The position numbers and the translations under genes were made by a program. From positions 84,830-148,829 of the forward strand of contig CAWHIF010000007.1 of assembly GCA_963829235.1 (NCBI GenBank): a stretch of 64,000 nt of DNA, written 5' to 3'. Source of the DNA: Bog-756 sp963829235. GTDB lineage: Bacteria > Actinomycetota > Acidimicrobiia > Acidimicrobiales > RAAP-2. The notes under the pieces were generated by a model. It did not search any database. It had not been told where the DNA came from and was given only the letters and a program-made list of their open reading frames with translations. Shown one piece after another: positions 17,462-26,784 of the stretch (its first letter is position 1; each line of letters begins with the position of its first letter).

Positions 17462-17953
17462 CTACCCGGTGCACCAGACTCTCTCTCACCGACAGATGCC
17501 CGAAGCGCCAGCCCGGGAGCGGAACTGCCAACCCCGTGCGCCTGTGGACTCGAGTATCCGATCGAGATCGTTCCCGCCTGTTTGCCCGCCCGTGCGGGAG
17601 ATCGGCTCGCCCGTCGGCCCGACGAACGGTAGCTGGATCAGCCCCCGCCGGCCGCTGCCACGGCGGTCACAGCGGACCAACCGCTCGGGGCTCCGAGGTT
17701 CGCTTCGGTGTAGCCGACTGGGCCGGCGTGGTGCAGACGAAGTAGATAGACCCTTGTGCCGAACAGTCGACCCGTGCGACGATTGACAGAGCAGCACGGA
17801 TCGCACCGAACCACGTTCACATTCCCAAAGAGTGACGGGAACGCCTCTCGAGAGTGCGAGCCTCGAACATTTGGGACTTTGGGTACTTGAAACGGTCCGC
17901 ACGGTGGCCGCGCGGTGGAGATCTCGGGCAGGAGTGCGGTGGAAGGGGCTTCG
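17462..17953. other. Spacer before the sedolisin gene
   Basis: No gene is seen between the VOC remnant and 17954. The open frames are low-complexity shadows. GGAAGGGG about 15 bases before the ATG may be the ribosome site. Confidence 0.5.
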
Positions 17954-19774
17954 ATGTCAATTTTTCGTTCCGTTCTTGTCCACGCGGCGGCATTTGCGCT
18001 TGGGGCCGTCGTTGTCTTCGGCCTGATTGCCATGCCGGCCGGGGCGAATGCGGCCACGTCGCCCCATGGTTCGGCCCGCGCGCTGGCCTCGTCGCCGGTC
18101 ACCAAATATGCGATCGCCGTGCCGGTCTGCCCTCCCCCAACTGCGGGTCACGTGCAGTGTCTGGCGATGCGGAAGGTCTCTGTGCCGAAGGGCACTCCCG
18201 GCGCGGTTCCTGTCAAGATCGGAGACGGCATCGCCACCGCCCACGTCGCCCGGGCGGGGGCGAACGCAACCATCGGGCCGGCTGGGGGTCTCACGCCGAG
18301 CGATCTGGCCACCGCCTACGGCTTCAACGCGACCGGGTCGGGCGCCAGCCAGACGGTTGGGATCATCGACTGGGGCAATGATCCGACGATTGCAGCCGAC
18401 CTCAATGCGTTCGACAGTCAGTATCACCTCAGCGCCTGCACGACGACAGACGGTTGCCTGCGCATTCTCAACCAGCTCGGACAAACCTCACCCCTTCCGA
18501 CGGATCAGGGTGGTGCCGGCGAGATCTCGCTCGACGTCGAGTCGGTCCACTCTGTGTGCCGGCAGTGCAAGATCGACCTCATCGAAGTCACCAGCAACTC
18601 GTTCTCCGACACCGGGGCCGGCGTCAACGAAGCCGTGAAGTTGGGTGCGACGGAAGTCAGCAACTCCTACGGTGGGCCCGACACGACAGGGGGAGCCTTG
18701 GCGTACACGGCCGACTACAACCATCCGGGCGTCGTCATCACTGCCTCCAGCGGTGACCACGGCTACTACGGATTCGACTACTGGCCGGATACTCCGTCCG
18801 GTGGTCCAGCGGCCACGCAGCAAGCGCCGGAGTTCCCGGCAGAACTGGCAACGGTGGTGTCCGTTGGCGGCACGTCGCTGTACCTGAACCAGAATGGGAC
18901 CCGGCAGTCCGAAACGGTGTGGAACGAGGACGGCGCAAAGGACCACGACGAGGAGCTCGCAGGGGCCCCACTCGGTGCGTCCGGCGGCGGCTGCAGCCTC
19001 TTCGTAACGGCCCAAGCATGGCAGCGGGATCTCACAGCCTGGCCGAAGACGGACTGCGGCACGAACCGGTTGGATAACGACGTATCGGCAGTCGCCGACC
19101 CGTACACGGGGTTCGATACCTACAATACGAGCGACGGTGGAACGGGTTGGGGGACAATCGGCGGAACCTCTCTGGCCTCACCGGTCATCGCCGCGATGTA
19201 CGCCCTCGCTGGAGGTGCGAACGGTGTGACGTACCCTGCACTGACGCTCTACGGTCACCTCGGAACCCCCTCCCTTTACAACGTGACGGCCCTCGGCAAC
19301 GGGTTCTGCGGCGGCGAAGGCGCAGCCCAGTGCGGAAACGTGAATGACCTCGAGTTCGATGGCGTCGCCCTTGGCGCCATGGACTGTGACTACCCGACGA
19401 GCGGGAGCACGCCGAGTGTCGGTGATCTCGCCTGTGATGCGGCCCCGGGTTACAACGGCCCGAGCGGCGTCGGCACGCCGAACGGCCTCGGTTCGTTCGC
19501 CAAAGCCGGGCCGCGGGCCTCCGTCTCCGGGCCTACCTCGGTCGTCCATGGGGTGGCTCACACGTGGACGGCGTCCACGTCCGATCCGTTCCCCCATGGT
19601 GTCGTCGAGACCTACTCGTGGAACTGGGGCGATGGGAGTGCTGCCGCCGTGACATCGAGCGGCTCGGCATCACACCACTACGCAACGGCAGGGGGACACC
19701 ACACGATCACCCTGACGGTGACGGACAGCTACGGGCAAAAAGGCAGTGCGACCCGTGTCGTGGCGGTGACCTGA
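17954..19774 (+). CDS. Sedolisin (S53) family secreted serine-carboxyl protease with PKD domain
   Basis: A 606-residue exported protease. A signal peptide covers about residues 1-33. A short pro-region runs to about 110, then the subtilisin-like S53 catalytic domain to about 510. The catalytic Glu190 and Asp194 are in GEISLDVES, the oxyanion Asp268 in SSGDHG, and the nucleophile Ser406 in GGTSLASP. The C-terminal calcium loop is suggested by YNGPSGVGTPNGL near 500. A PKD domain follows (YSWNWGDGSAA to the end), usual in secreted polymer-binding enzymes. Sedolisins act at acidic pH, which would suit an acidic habitat. The ATG at 17954 gives the best signal peptide. Confidence 0.93.
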   Translation: MSIFRSVLVHAAAFALGAVVVFGLIAMPAGANAATSPHGSARALASSPVTKYAIAVPVCPPPTAGHVQCLAMRKVSVPKGTPGAVPVKIGDGIATAHVARAGANATIGPAGGLTPSDLATAYGFNATGSGASQTVGIIDWGNDPTIAADLNAFDSQYHLSACTTTDGCLRILNQLGQTSPLPTDQGGAGEISLDVESVHSVCRQCKIDLIEVTSNSFSDTGAGVNEAVKLGATEVSNSYGGPDTTGGALAYTADYNHPGVVITASSGDHGYYGFDYWPDTPSGGPAATQQAPEFPAELATVVSVGGTSLYLNQNGTRQSETVWNEDGAKDHDEELAGAPLGASGGGCSLFVTAQAWQRDLTAWPKTDCGTNRLDNDVSAVADPYTGFDTYNTSDGGTGWGTIGGTSLASPVIAAMYALAGGANGVTYPALTLYGHLGTPSLYNVTALGNGFCGGEGAAQCGNVNDLEFDGVALGAMDCDYPTSGSTPSVGDLACDAAPGYNGPSGVGTPNGLGSFAKAGPRASVSGPTSVVHGVAHTWTASTSDPFPHGVVETYSWNWGDGSAAAVTSSGSASHHYATAGGHHTITLTVTDSYGQKGSATRVVAVT

Positions 19775-19875
19775 ACGGGGTAGGCGGAGGCGCTCGACGA
19801 GCACTGGATAGAACCGACCGACCCGGGTGTCCGGGATACCTGGCGAAGCGAACATCCCGGTGCGAGCATGGGCAG

Positions 19876-20340
19876 GTGTTGATTCGCATCGAAGGCTCCG
19901 ACCTACCAGGTTGCTTCTGTGGACCCGGGCCCGACTATCCAGACGGCCACCAGAACGTCCACGTCGCGGTACAGGGCCGGAAAGGGCAACAGGACCTCGT
20001 CGGGTTGGTGCCGGCTGGCGTGAAATCTGCGATCTGGGAGCTGGAGTGCACTGTCGCCGCTACCGCGCCCACAGTGGATCTGCGAGGTCCTCAGATCCAA
20101 GGCTCACCGGGCCAGCGATTCATCTACCTCACGTGGGGTGTCGTCGACGCAGCAGCGGTCTTCACCATGTTCCGTCGGGCCAAACTCTGGCTCAACGCCG
20201 TTCCCCCGGAGGTCCTACGGGCAGCCTCACCATCTGGCACCTTGATCGGACGGCTGGGCCTGTCAGACGATGAGGGCTGGCCGCTGTGCGCCTCCGTCAG
20301 GCCGCCTCGAATCGAATGGGTCGCAGGATCTGGCCCATAG
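19876..20340 (+). CDS. DUF5990 family protein
   Basis: A 154-residue cytoplasmic protein of unknown function. It opens with VLIRIEGSDLPG, then CGPGPDYPDGHQNVHVAVQ, SAIWELEC, DLRGPQIQGSPGQRFIYLTWG, FTMFRRAKLWL and GLSDDEGWPLCASVRPP, all positions I recognise from DUF5990 proteins. The frame remains open upstream to 19564, but that part overlaps the protease gene and does not fit the family. I place the start at GTG 19876; TTG 19879 is possible. No clear Shine-Dalgarno is seen. It converges on the gene at 20546 across a strong hairpin. Confidence 0.8.
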   Translation: MLIRIEGSDLPGCFCGPGPDYPDGHQNVHVAVQGRKGQQDLVGLVPAGVKSAIWELECTVAATAPTVDLRGPQIQGSPGQRFIYLTWGVVDAAAVFTMFRRAKLWLNAVPPEVLRAASPSGTLIGRLGLSDDEGWPLCASVRPPRIEWVAGSGP

Positions 20341-20468
20341 ATCCCAACCCCCGGGTGAGCGATGGCGAGCGCCGCCAGGCTGGATGCCCACACGGTGGCT
20401 GCGCCACGGTTGAACACCGCTGCCGATCCGGCGCTCCGGTAGCTGGTGACGCCGTCCGTCATGACCGG

Positions 20469-20508
20469 TGCCCCACGGCGGCACCGGTGGAAGTGCCGCC
20501 GTGGGGCA
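20469..20508. terminator. 16-bp perfect stem between convergent genes
   Basis: TGCCCCACGGCGGCAC at 20469-20484 pairs perfectly with 20493-20508 around an 8-base loop. It lies between the DUF5990 gene and the reverse gene ending at 20546. It lacks a T-run, as is common for GC-rich actinobacterial terminators, and could serve both directions. Confidence 0.7.
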
Positions 20509-20545
20509 GGGCTGATTGAAGGGGCTTCCGGCGGTCGGCCGGAGC

Positions 20546-21514
20546 TCAGGACGCCGGTGGATAGACCGCGACAGCCGAGGCATCCAGTGCGCCCGACGAG
20601 TTGGTACCGATGACCGACGCCTTGCCACCGACGCAGACGTTGACAAAGGACGGCGAAGCTACGCCGTTCTCCACGAACGGGGTCGTGGCTGTCACACTGA
20701 CCGTGGTGTTGATCGTGGAGGGCGGGATCGACTGGTTGTCCGTCCACGTCACGACGAAGGACCCTGCCGTGTCGGCAACACCGCAAGTACCAGTCGTCGA
20801 AAGGCCGTTGACGGACGTGACCTGGCCCTTGACGTGGAGCGGTGTTGGCGTCTTCGGAGGTGTCACCACGACGACGGCGGCGAGGATCGTGTTCCCGATG
20901 CTCGGGCCCTCGGCGGCCGCGTTGTCACCCACGCAGACGTCGGCGAAGGTCGCCCCAGGCAGCTTGGGATCACGGAACTTGGTGGTCCGGTACACGACGA
21001 CCGTGTCGATCACGGTGGACTTCCCGACCTTGAAGTTCAACGTGAACGTCCCCCTGGCACCGGCCGTTCCGCAGGCACCGGGTGTCGGCGAGCCGTCCAC
21101 GGCGGTGACCTGGCCGAAGCGGTTCACTGTCGCAGGGGCGGCAATCCGGACAGCCAGGGCATTCATCGAATGAGCCGTGTTGTTTCCGATGGCCGTTGCC
21201 TGGAAACCAACGCAGACGTTTGCGAACGACGGGGTCGAGATGCCCTTCTCGACGAAGGAGGTCGACGCCGTCACATTCACCGTGGTGAGGTGGGTCTTGC
21301 CGGAGGTCGACTTCAGGATGAAATTACCTGTCGCCCCAGCGGTGCCGCAGGTGCCAACCGTCACATCCCCGTTCACTGCGATCACCCGTCCGATGACCGA
21401 AGGCGCGTCGCCGCTCGATGCACTGTGGATGGTTGCTCCGGCCACACCGCCAGTCAAAGCAAAGAGCGCAACTGTCAATGCGGTGGCCGCTGCCACCTTC
21501 AGGGCGGATATCAT
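20546..21514 (-). CDS. Secreted protein with three DUF5666-like repeats
   Basis: A 322-residue exported protein. The signal peptide is at residues 1-27 (ALTVALFALTGGVAGA). The rest is three tandem units of about 95 residues, near 38-128, 133-222 and 229-320. Each starts with G-(R/Q)-V-x-(A/S)-V-(N/D)-G, has TCG or ACG about 12 residues later, a T-x-F-V/R turn, and a F-x-(N/D)-VCVG motif before the last strand. This resembles DUF5666 beta domains. Each unit has one conserved Cys pair (xCG and VCVG), so one disulphide per unit is plausible. Function is unknown; repeated exported domains suggest a binding or structural role. Confidence 0.8.
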   Translation of the reverse strand: MISALKVAAATALTVALFALTGGVAGATIHSASSGDAPSVIGRVIAVNGDVTVGTCGTAGATGNFILKSTSGKTHLTTVNVTASTSFVEKGISTPSFANVCVGFQATAIGNNTAHSMNALAVRIAAPATVNRFGQVTAVDGSPTPGACGTAGARGTFTLNFKVGKSTVIDTVVVYRTTKFRDPKLPGATFADVCVGDNAAAEGPSIGNTILAAVVVVTPPKTPTPLHVKGQVTSVNGLSTTGTCGVADTAGSFVVTWTDNQSIPPSTINTTVSVTATTPFVENGVASPSFVNVCVGGKASVIGTNSSGALDASAVAVYPPAS

Positions 21515-21846
21515 GCCGCTGCCTCCTCAGTAGGGGTCGACGTCGTCGGGAACATCCGTACCCGACGCCCTTCGATATTTCACATCCGGTGACCACGCAC
21601 ACGAGGTGCCCGTCACGCACACGAGGTGCCCGTCACGCACCTCTAGCAACGATGCCGAGACCTGGGCGTTACAGCGCCTCGTTTGTGATGCCCGGGATCA
21701 CCACCGCCCGGTCTCTCCCTTGGCGACGACGTCGGCCGACCTGGGGCCAGCTGGCAACATCGGCTCTCTGACGCAGGCCGACATGGGGTCCAGCGCGTCT
21801 CTGCCCGATTCGACCACATGGATCCGACACCCTCAGCTATCGACGG
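21515..21846. other. Spacer with 20-bp tandem duplication
   Basis: No gene is seen. Just before the secreted triple-repeat gene there is GAGGAGG-type ribosome-site sequence, and 21601-21640 holds a perfect tandem repeat listed separately. Confidence 0.6.
21601..21640. repeat. Perfect 20-bp direct tandem repeat
   Basis: ACGAGGTGCCCGTCACGCAC occurs twice with no gap, and the last seven bases of the unit also precede the first copy. It lies about 90 bases upstream of the secreted protein gene at 21514 on the reverse strand, so it may be in its promoter region. Confidence 0.9.
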
Positions 21847-22302
21847 TCAGTTGGCGCGTCCTTCAAAGAGAGCGGTCAGATCGAGCGAAGGTACGTGCTC
21901 ACTCGTGGCCAGAGCCACCCACGATCGCGCCAGGGCGTCCTTCCCCGTGCCGAGAACGGTGCCGATCAGCCCAGCTGAATCGAGTAACTCTTCGGCCGGA
22001 AGCGGGGCGATGACGACGCGCCAGATCGCCTCCTCCAGCACGTTGAAGGCAGTCTGCACCTCGGCGATGCTGAATCCGGCGCTGAAGCGTTCCTGTGCGA
22101 CGGTGTTGGCGTACTCGGTGATCGGGTCGAGGTTGCGCTTGGCCAGACACTCGACGACCAGATCGAAGAGCTCCGTGAGACGGCGACCTGACTCCTCCGA
22201 ACCAGAAGCCTCGTAGTGGGCGAGGTGGCCGCGGGCCAGGGATGCCGACGCCGCCTCCAGGACCTCATCCCGAGCGTCGCTCATAACCTCTGTCAAACCC
22301 AT
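21847..22302 (-). CDS. RsbRD N-terminal domain-like protein
   Basis: A 151-residue all-helical protein. The pattern LTELFDLVVECLAKRNLDPITEYANTVAQERFSAGFSIAEVQTAFNVLEEAIW matches the globin-like RsbRD N-terminal sensor domain found in RsbT co-antagonists, including the F-x-I-x-E-V-Q motif. It has no STAS domain after it, so it is a stand-alone sensor half or part of a split system. It could feed the partner-switch cluster at 4.8-7.4 kb, but that is inference. The start at 22302 is used; an internal ATG at 22284 is possible. Confidence 0.75.
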   Translation of the reverse strand: MGLTEVMSDARDEVLEAASASLARGHLAHYEASGSEESGRRLTELFDLVVECLAKRNLDPITEYANTVAQERFSAGFSIAEVQTAFNVLEEAIWRVVIAPLPAEELLDSAGLIGTVLGTGKDALARSWVALATSEHVPSLDLTALFEGRAN

Positions 22303-22505
22303 ATCGCCACCCTACTCCGCCCATCTGGGACCTACCGCGGGAGGGCTGGCCACGACCTCGACGCCGTCGACCTTCGTCGGCGACAAATGATTCAGACCCC
22401 CTTGCCGTTCCACGGGATGCCGAAGGCCGGCCGTCACACCACGATGCTCAGCTCCAACGCTGTTGGGCTGACGACCGACAGCGCTCCTGGGCGCAGCAAT
22501 CCGGA

Positions 22506-24080
22506 TCACTGATCCCGTTCGGGGGAGGGCGGCTGTTCACGGGAACCATGGGAAGGCAACGCCACGAGGACGAGGACCGAAGCGGCGAGGGCGACGATTG
22601 CGCCAACAGTGAGGGCCACCTGGGTACCACTCATGAAGGCGATGCGCGCGGCGTGGGCCAGCTCGGCCCCGGTCGAGCCTCCGACGTGTGCCGCCACGGC
22701 CAGGGCGGCGCCAAGGGACCCGAGGATGGTGGCGGTGACAGACGGAGGCACCTGCCGGCCTACCAACGCCGCCGCCAGATGACCCTGGTAGCGGGTCAAC
22801 ATCACACTGCCGATGACCGCAACACCCAGCGCTCCGCCAACTTGGAGCGCCACGGTGTTGCTGGCGGACCCCATCCCCGAGTCGCCCTGGGGGACCGACC
22901 CGATGACCGAGTTCGTGGCTGTCGGCAGCATGAGCCCGGCGCCGAGGCCGATCAGGAGCAGGCCCAGGACGACATCGCCGTAGGTCGTGTCCAACCGGGA
23001 CGAAGCCGACACCTGCCACAGCCCGGCCGCGATCGGGAGGAGGCCGGCCACCACCGTGAGCTTGACGCCCGCCAGCCGGGCGATCGTCGGGGACGCGGCG
23101 GCGCCGACTACAACCATGCCGGCGATCGGGAGGATGCGAAGGCCGGCTTGGAGGGGCGAGTATCCGAGGTCGAATTGGAGGAACTGCGTCGACAGGAAGA
23201 GCGCACCCATCAGCCCGAAGACCGCCAGACACTCTGCGACGAGGGCAACCGAGAAACGGCGTTCCCGGAAGAACGTGAGCTTGAGCATGGGATGCGTACT
23301 GCGGGACTCCCAGAAGACGAAACCTCCGAGCACCACGAGGCTGGCCAACGCGGCCCCCACCACGATCCCCGACGTCCACCCCCGGGTCGGCCCCTCGATG
23401 ATCGCCCATAGCAGCAGTCCCAGGCCGGCGATCGACAGCGCCGCGCCCGCGGGGTCGGGACGCTGGACGTCCGGGTTCTTCGAGTCGGGAACCACCAGCG
23501 CGGCCCCGAGGAAGCCGATGCACGCGATCGGGACGTTCACGAAGAAGATCGACCCCCACCAGAACCTCGACAGCAGGAGCCCACCGGCGATGGGACCGAC
23601 GGCGATCCCGAGGCCAATCGTGCCGGCCCAGACACCGATGGCACGAGCGCGCTCGCCCGGCTCGCGGAACATGTCGTTGATGATCGCCAGCGACGTCGGG
23701 ATGGTGAGCGCAGCGCCGGCTCCCATGAGGGCACGGAATCCGATGAGCGTCGGAACCGAACTGGACAGCGCCGCGCCGATCGACCCGGCAGCGAACACGG
23801 TGAGCCCGATGAGAAAGACCCGCCTGCGGCCGAACCGGTCGGCGAGCGTCCCTCCGACAAGGAGCAGCCCGGCGAACACCATCGCGTAGGAGTCGACGAT
23901 CCACTGGAGTTGGCTCGATGTCGCATGCAGCTCCCGGACAAGCGTCGGGAGCGCGACGTTGAGGATGGTGTTGTCGACATTGATGATCAGCGCCGCGAGA
24001 CAGACGATGATCAGGGCCAGCCGTCGATGTCTGTCCCGCCGGCCGGACGTCGCCTGGTCGGCTGGGATCAGCAGGCTCAT
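22506..24080 (-). CDS. MFS drug efflux transporter, DHA2 (14-TM, EmrB/QacA) type
   Basis: A 524-residue inner-membrane proton-coupled exporter with about 14 transmembrane helices. Motif C of the DHA2 branch is visible (TIGLGIAVGPIAGGLL near 155), motif A is GGTLADRFGRRRVFLIG near 68, and the opening helix VNVDNTILNVALPTL-like segment near 37 is diagnostic. The ATG at 24080 gives the normal short cytoplasmic start. An upstream in-frame GTG at 24122 would overlap the preceding ABC gene by ten bases. Substrate is unknown. It lies on the same strand as the ABC exporter genes upstream and could be cotranscribed. Confidence 0.93.
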   Translation of the reverse strand: MSLLIPADQATSGRRDRHRRLALIIVCLAALIINVDNTILNVALPTLVRELHATSSQLQWIVDSYAMVFAGLLLVGGTLADRFGRRRVFLIGLTVFAAGSIGAALSSSVPTLIGFRALMGAGAALTIPTSLAIINDMFREPGERARAIGVWAGTIGLGIAVGPIAGGLLLSRFWWGSIFFVNVPIACIGFLGAALVVPDSKNPDVQRPDPAGAALSIAGLGLLLWAIIEGPTRGWTSGIVVGAALASLVVLGGFVFWESRSTHPMLKLTFFRERRFSVALVAECLAVFGLMGALFLSTQFLQFDLGYSPLQAGLRILPIAGMVVVGAAASPTIARLAGVKLTVVAGLLPIAAGLWQVSASSRLDTTYGDVVLGLLLIGLGAGLMLPTATNSVIGSVPQGDSGMGSASNTVALQVGGALGVAVIGSVMLTRYQGHLAAALVGRQVPPSVTATILGSLGAALAVAAHVGGSTGAELAHAARIAFMSGTQVALTVGAIVALAASVLVLVALPSHGSREQPPSPERDQ

Positions 24081-24112
24081 TGATCCAGTCAAACGCCGGG
24101 AATGCCGTGATG

Positions 24113-24910
24113 CTAGGGCCAAAGGTCACCAGGCGACCGAGGGTGGGCGCCGTACAGGCCGTGTTCCTTGTCGGCTCTGGTTCCCGTCACCAGTCGCTCC
24201 CGGTCGAACATCCCGGACACGAAATGCAAGAGGAGGGCATCGACCACGACCAGCCCGACGGCAAAAGCGAGCGCCACGAGGAACGTCGGGCTGACCACGC
24301 CGACAGCCAGCAGGATGATCACGCCCACCGGAGGAAAGCTGGCCAGAAGGCTCAGCTGCTGGGCGACGCGCGCTTCGTTCGCCCTGACCGAGACGGCCAT
24401 GCCGACCACAATGCCCCAGGCGGCCAGGAGGGGGGCGAGGAGGAACAAGGCGAGAAGTGCCGGACTGTCGTGGAAGACGGCCGAAGCGACGGCGGAGTTG
24501 GCGAACAGCCGGACGGCGACGAGGAAGAGAGCGAAGACAGCGTAGGACAGAGCCAGCGTGGGCATCATGACCGCCGTGGCCTTGCCCAGGAGGAACTCCT
24601 GCTTTCGCAGAGGCGTGGTGAGCAGTGGTTCGAGCGTTCCCTGCTCGCGCTCGCCGACCACGCTGTAGGCGGCGAGCGTGCTCGGCATGATGCTCGGGAT
24701 CAACAAGAGGTAGAGGATGGGAAGAATGAGGCTCTTCTCCAGCGCTGCTCCCGATGTGCTCGGCGTGGCCAGAAAGATGGTGATCACGGGCTCAACCAGG
24801 AAGAGGAGGGGCAAGATGCACATGGTCACGACGATGGACCGTTTACGCCGGTAGTCGCGCAGCTCCTTGCGGACGACGGCGCGGACACGTGCGGTGTCGA
24901 GGCCACTCAT
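24113..24910 (-). CDS. ABC-2 type transporter permease
   Basis: A 265-residue membrane protein. The N-terminal cytoplasmic coupling segment VRKELRDYRRKRSI is followed by six predicted transmembrane helices. The central VVGEREQGTLEPLLTTPLRKQEFLLGK motif, near residues 82-108, is the hallmark of the NatB/ABC-2 permease family. It overlaps the upstream ATPase gene by four bases (ATGA), so the two form one exporter. Substrate unknown. Confidence 0.93.
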   Translation of the reverse strand: MSGLDTARVRAVVRKELRDYRRKRSIVVTMCILPLLFLVEPVITIFLATPSTSGAALEKSLILPILYLLLIPSIMPSTLAAYSVVGEREQGTLEPLLTTPLRKQEFLLGKATAVMMPTLALSYAVFALFLVAVRLFANSAVASAVFHDSPALLALFLLAPLLAAWGIVVGMAVSVRANEARVAQQLSLLASFPPVGVIILLAVGVVSPTFLVALAFAVGLVVVDALLLHFVSGMFDRERLVTGTRADKEHGLYGAHPRSPGDLWP

Positions 24911-26349
24911 GGCTTGTGGGCCTCGACGTCTTCGGCAATCAGCTCGAGGTACACCTCTTCGAGCGAGTGCTGTGTCTCTCCGATGGTGAGGACATCTGCT
25001 CCTGCATTGACCAGGCCCCGCGCCACCTCGGGCGCGGCCGCCCTCGGCTCCGACACCGAGAGAACGTAGGAGGCCGGCGCATCAGTGTGCCAGCTCTCGA
25101 CGCCCTTGATGCTGGTGAAGAGCTGATCGGGTCTCTCGAGCGGCTCGACGGTGGTGACCACGAGCGACTTGTTGAACAGCTGTTCCCGTAGCCCGGCGGG
25201 AGTGCCGACGGTTCGCAGCGTGGTGTTCATGATGGCCACCCGGTCGCAGAGCTTCTCGGCTTCGTCGAGCCGGTGGGTGGTGAGAAAGATCGTCACTCCC
25301 CGCTGGCGGAGCCCGATGATCAGCTCGTGAACCTCGCGCGAAGCCACCGGGTCGAGGCCCGACGTCGGTTCGTCGAGGAACATGACGGCCGGATCGCTCA
25401 GCAGGGTTCGGGCCAGACCCACGCGCTGTCGGAGCCCCTTGGAGAGCGCGCCACACAGATCACCGGCCCGGTTGGCGAGGTTTACGGCCTCGAGTGCCTT
25501 TTCGATCCTCGGACCAGGATCGTGCAGACCATAGAGACCCGCGAAGTACTCCAGGTTCTCGGTCACGGTCAGGCGCAGATAGAGACCGGGCGCCTCCGGC
25601 ATGATGGCGATGCGCCGGCGGATCTCGACTCCGTTCTCGGGAGTGAGCGGGATCCCGGCGACCAAGGCCGAGCCCGAGGTCGGTGCGATCAGCGTGCCGA
25701 GCGTGCGGACGGTGGTGGTCTTGCCGGCCCCATTGGGGCCCAGGAAGCCGAACACCTCCCCGTAGGCAACTTCGAAGGACACCTCTGAAAAGGCAGTCCG
25801 CTGACCGAATCGCTTGGTCAGCTGATGCACGGCGAGCGCGGCTCGGTCTCCTCCACCATCGAGAGTCGGCGAACTGGTGATCTCGTTGACGCCGGCGATC
25901 GCGCTGGTTCTGGCCGATGCCCTTGACGCGACCGCAGCCTCTGTTCGTCGTCCGTTGCCGTTGCTGGCGGCTTCGGAGTCAGTCTCGATGAAGTCGTCAG
26001 GGGTGAGACTGATCCATACGTCGTGCTTGAAGAGGCTGGCGACCAGAAAGGCGATCGATCGCTGGACGATGAAGGGATGGCGGGGTCGCCGCCGACACGA
26101 GAGTCCGACGACCTGCCCCCCCACCACCTCGAGGGACTCCTTCGGGCTGCGGAGAAACCGCCTCGACATGACCTCAACGGTGTGGTGTCCCGCTTCAACC
26201 TGCAGATCGAGCGTCTCGTTGTTGGGGATGGAGCCGACATCGATCCCGTCGATCAGCACCTGCCACTGCCGACCGCTGTGAGAGGTGCCCGACCCCTCGC
26301 CCTGGCGCGACAGCCTCATGGTCGCCGCGGTGGTGGCGGTGTATGTCAT
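24907..26349 (-). CDS. ABC transporter ATP-binding protein with N-terminal PEGA-like domain
   Basis: A 480-residue fusion. Residues about 160-475 are a standard ABC-2 exporter ATPase: Walker A GPNGAGKTTT, signature LSKGLRQRVGLAR, Walker B VMFLDEPTSGLDP, and switch His in FLTTHRLDEAE. The first 110 residues are extra: WQVLIDGIDVGSIPNNE, then VEAGHHTVEVM, resembling a PEGA-type beta sandwich, then a hydrophobic VQRSIAFLVASLF and a linker rich in Ala. Such an extension is not part of the usual 300-residue ATPase. The ATG at 26349 is used; a GTG at 26370 is also possible. The stop overlaps the permease start. Confidence 0.9.
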   Translation of the reverse strand: MTYTATTAATMRLSRQGEGSGTSHSGRQWQVLIDGIDVGSIPNNETLDLQVEAGHHTVEVMSRRFLRSPKESLEVVGGQVVGLSCRRRPRHPFIVQRSIAFLVASLFKHDVWISLTPDDFIETDSEAASNGNGRRTEAAVASRASARTSAIAGVNEITSSPTLDGGGDRAALAVHQLTKRFGQRTAFSEVSFEVAYGEVFGFLGPNGAGKTTTVRTLGTLIAPTSGSALVAGIPLTPENGVEIRRRIAIMPEAPGLYLRLTVTENLEYFAGLYGLHDPGPRIEKALEAVNLANRAGDLCGALSKGLRQRVGLARTLLSDPAVMFLDEPTSGLDPVASREVHELIIGLRQRGVTIFLTTHRLDEAEKLCDRVAIMNTTLRTVGTPAGLREQLFNKSLVVTTVEPLERPDQLFTSIKGVESWHTDAPASYVLSVSEPRAAAPEVARGLVNAGADVLTIGETQHSLEEVYLELIAEDVEAHKP

Positions 26350-26784
26350 GGAATTGCGCCCCGGTGGCACCTACCGACTCCAGCTCTGATTGGTGGTACC
26401 GGGTTGGCCAGACTCCTGTAGCGCCGGCCACGGGACGCGGACGGAGCCGCCCGCCCTGAGGGTCGATCAAGTCGGCCCGCACTTCCCGCAACGGACACGG
26501 CGTCCTCCTGGGTACGGAGCCACTGTACACCGGGCGCCGGTCGGCCCAGGCTGGGACACATGCCGCTCCCAATTCCAAGAAGTGTCCGAGTTCGTGCCCC
26601 GTAACTCTTCGACGATCACCGATCCATACCCCACTCGACCTGCCCAGTGGCGAAGAAGCAGCCACCGGCACCATGTGGGCGTCCACCGTCCCGGGGTCGG
26701 CCCGGGGTCGGCCACAATCCCGTCTGCGTCCGCTCCGGGGAGGTGAAAAGCGGAGTACGGTCGCTGTAGGGAAAGGAGGCTGAC
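26350..26784. other. Spacer upstream of the ABC exporter and small basic gene
   Basis: Divergent promoter region of about 430 bases. One reverse frame (about 26467-26600) reads SVIVEELRGTNSD with a Cys pair at its end (RRVRCGKCG) and might be a remnant, but I do not recognise it. Nothing else is supported. Confidence 0.45.
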
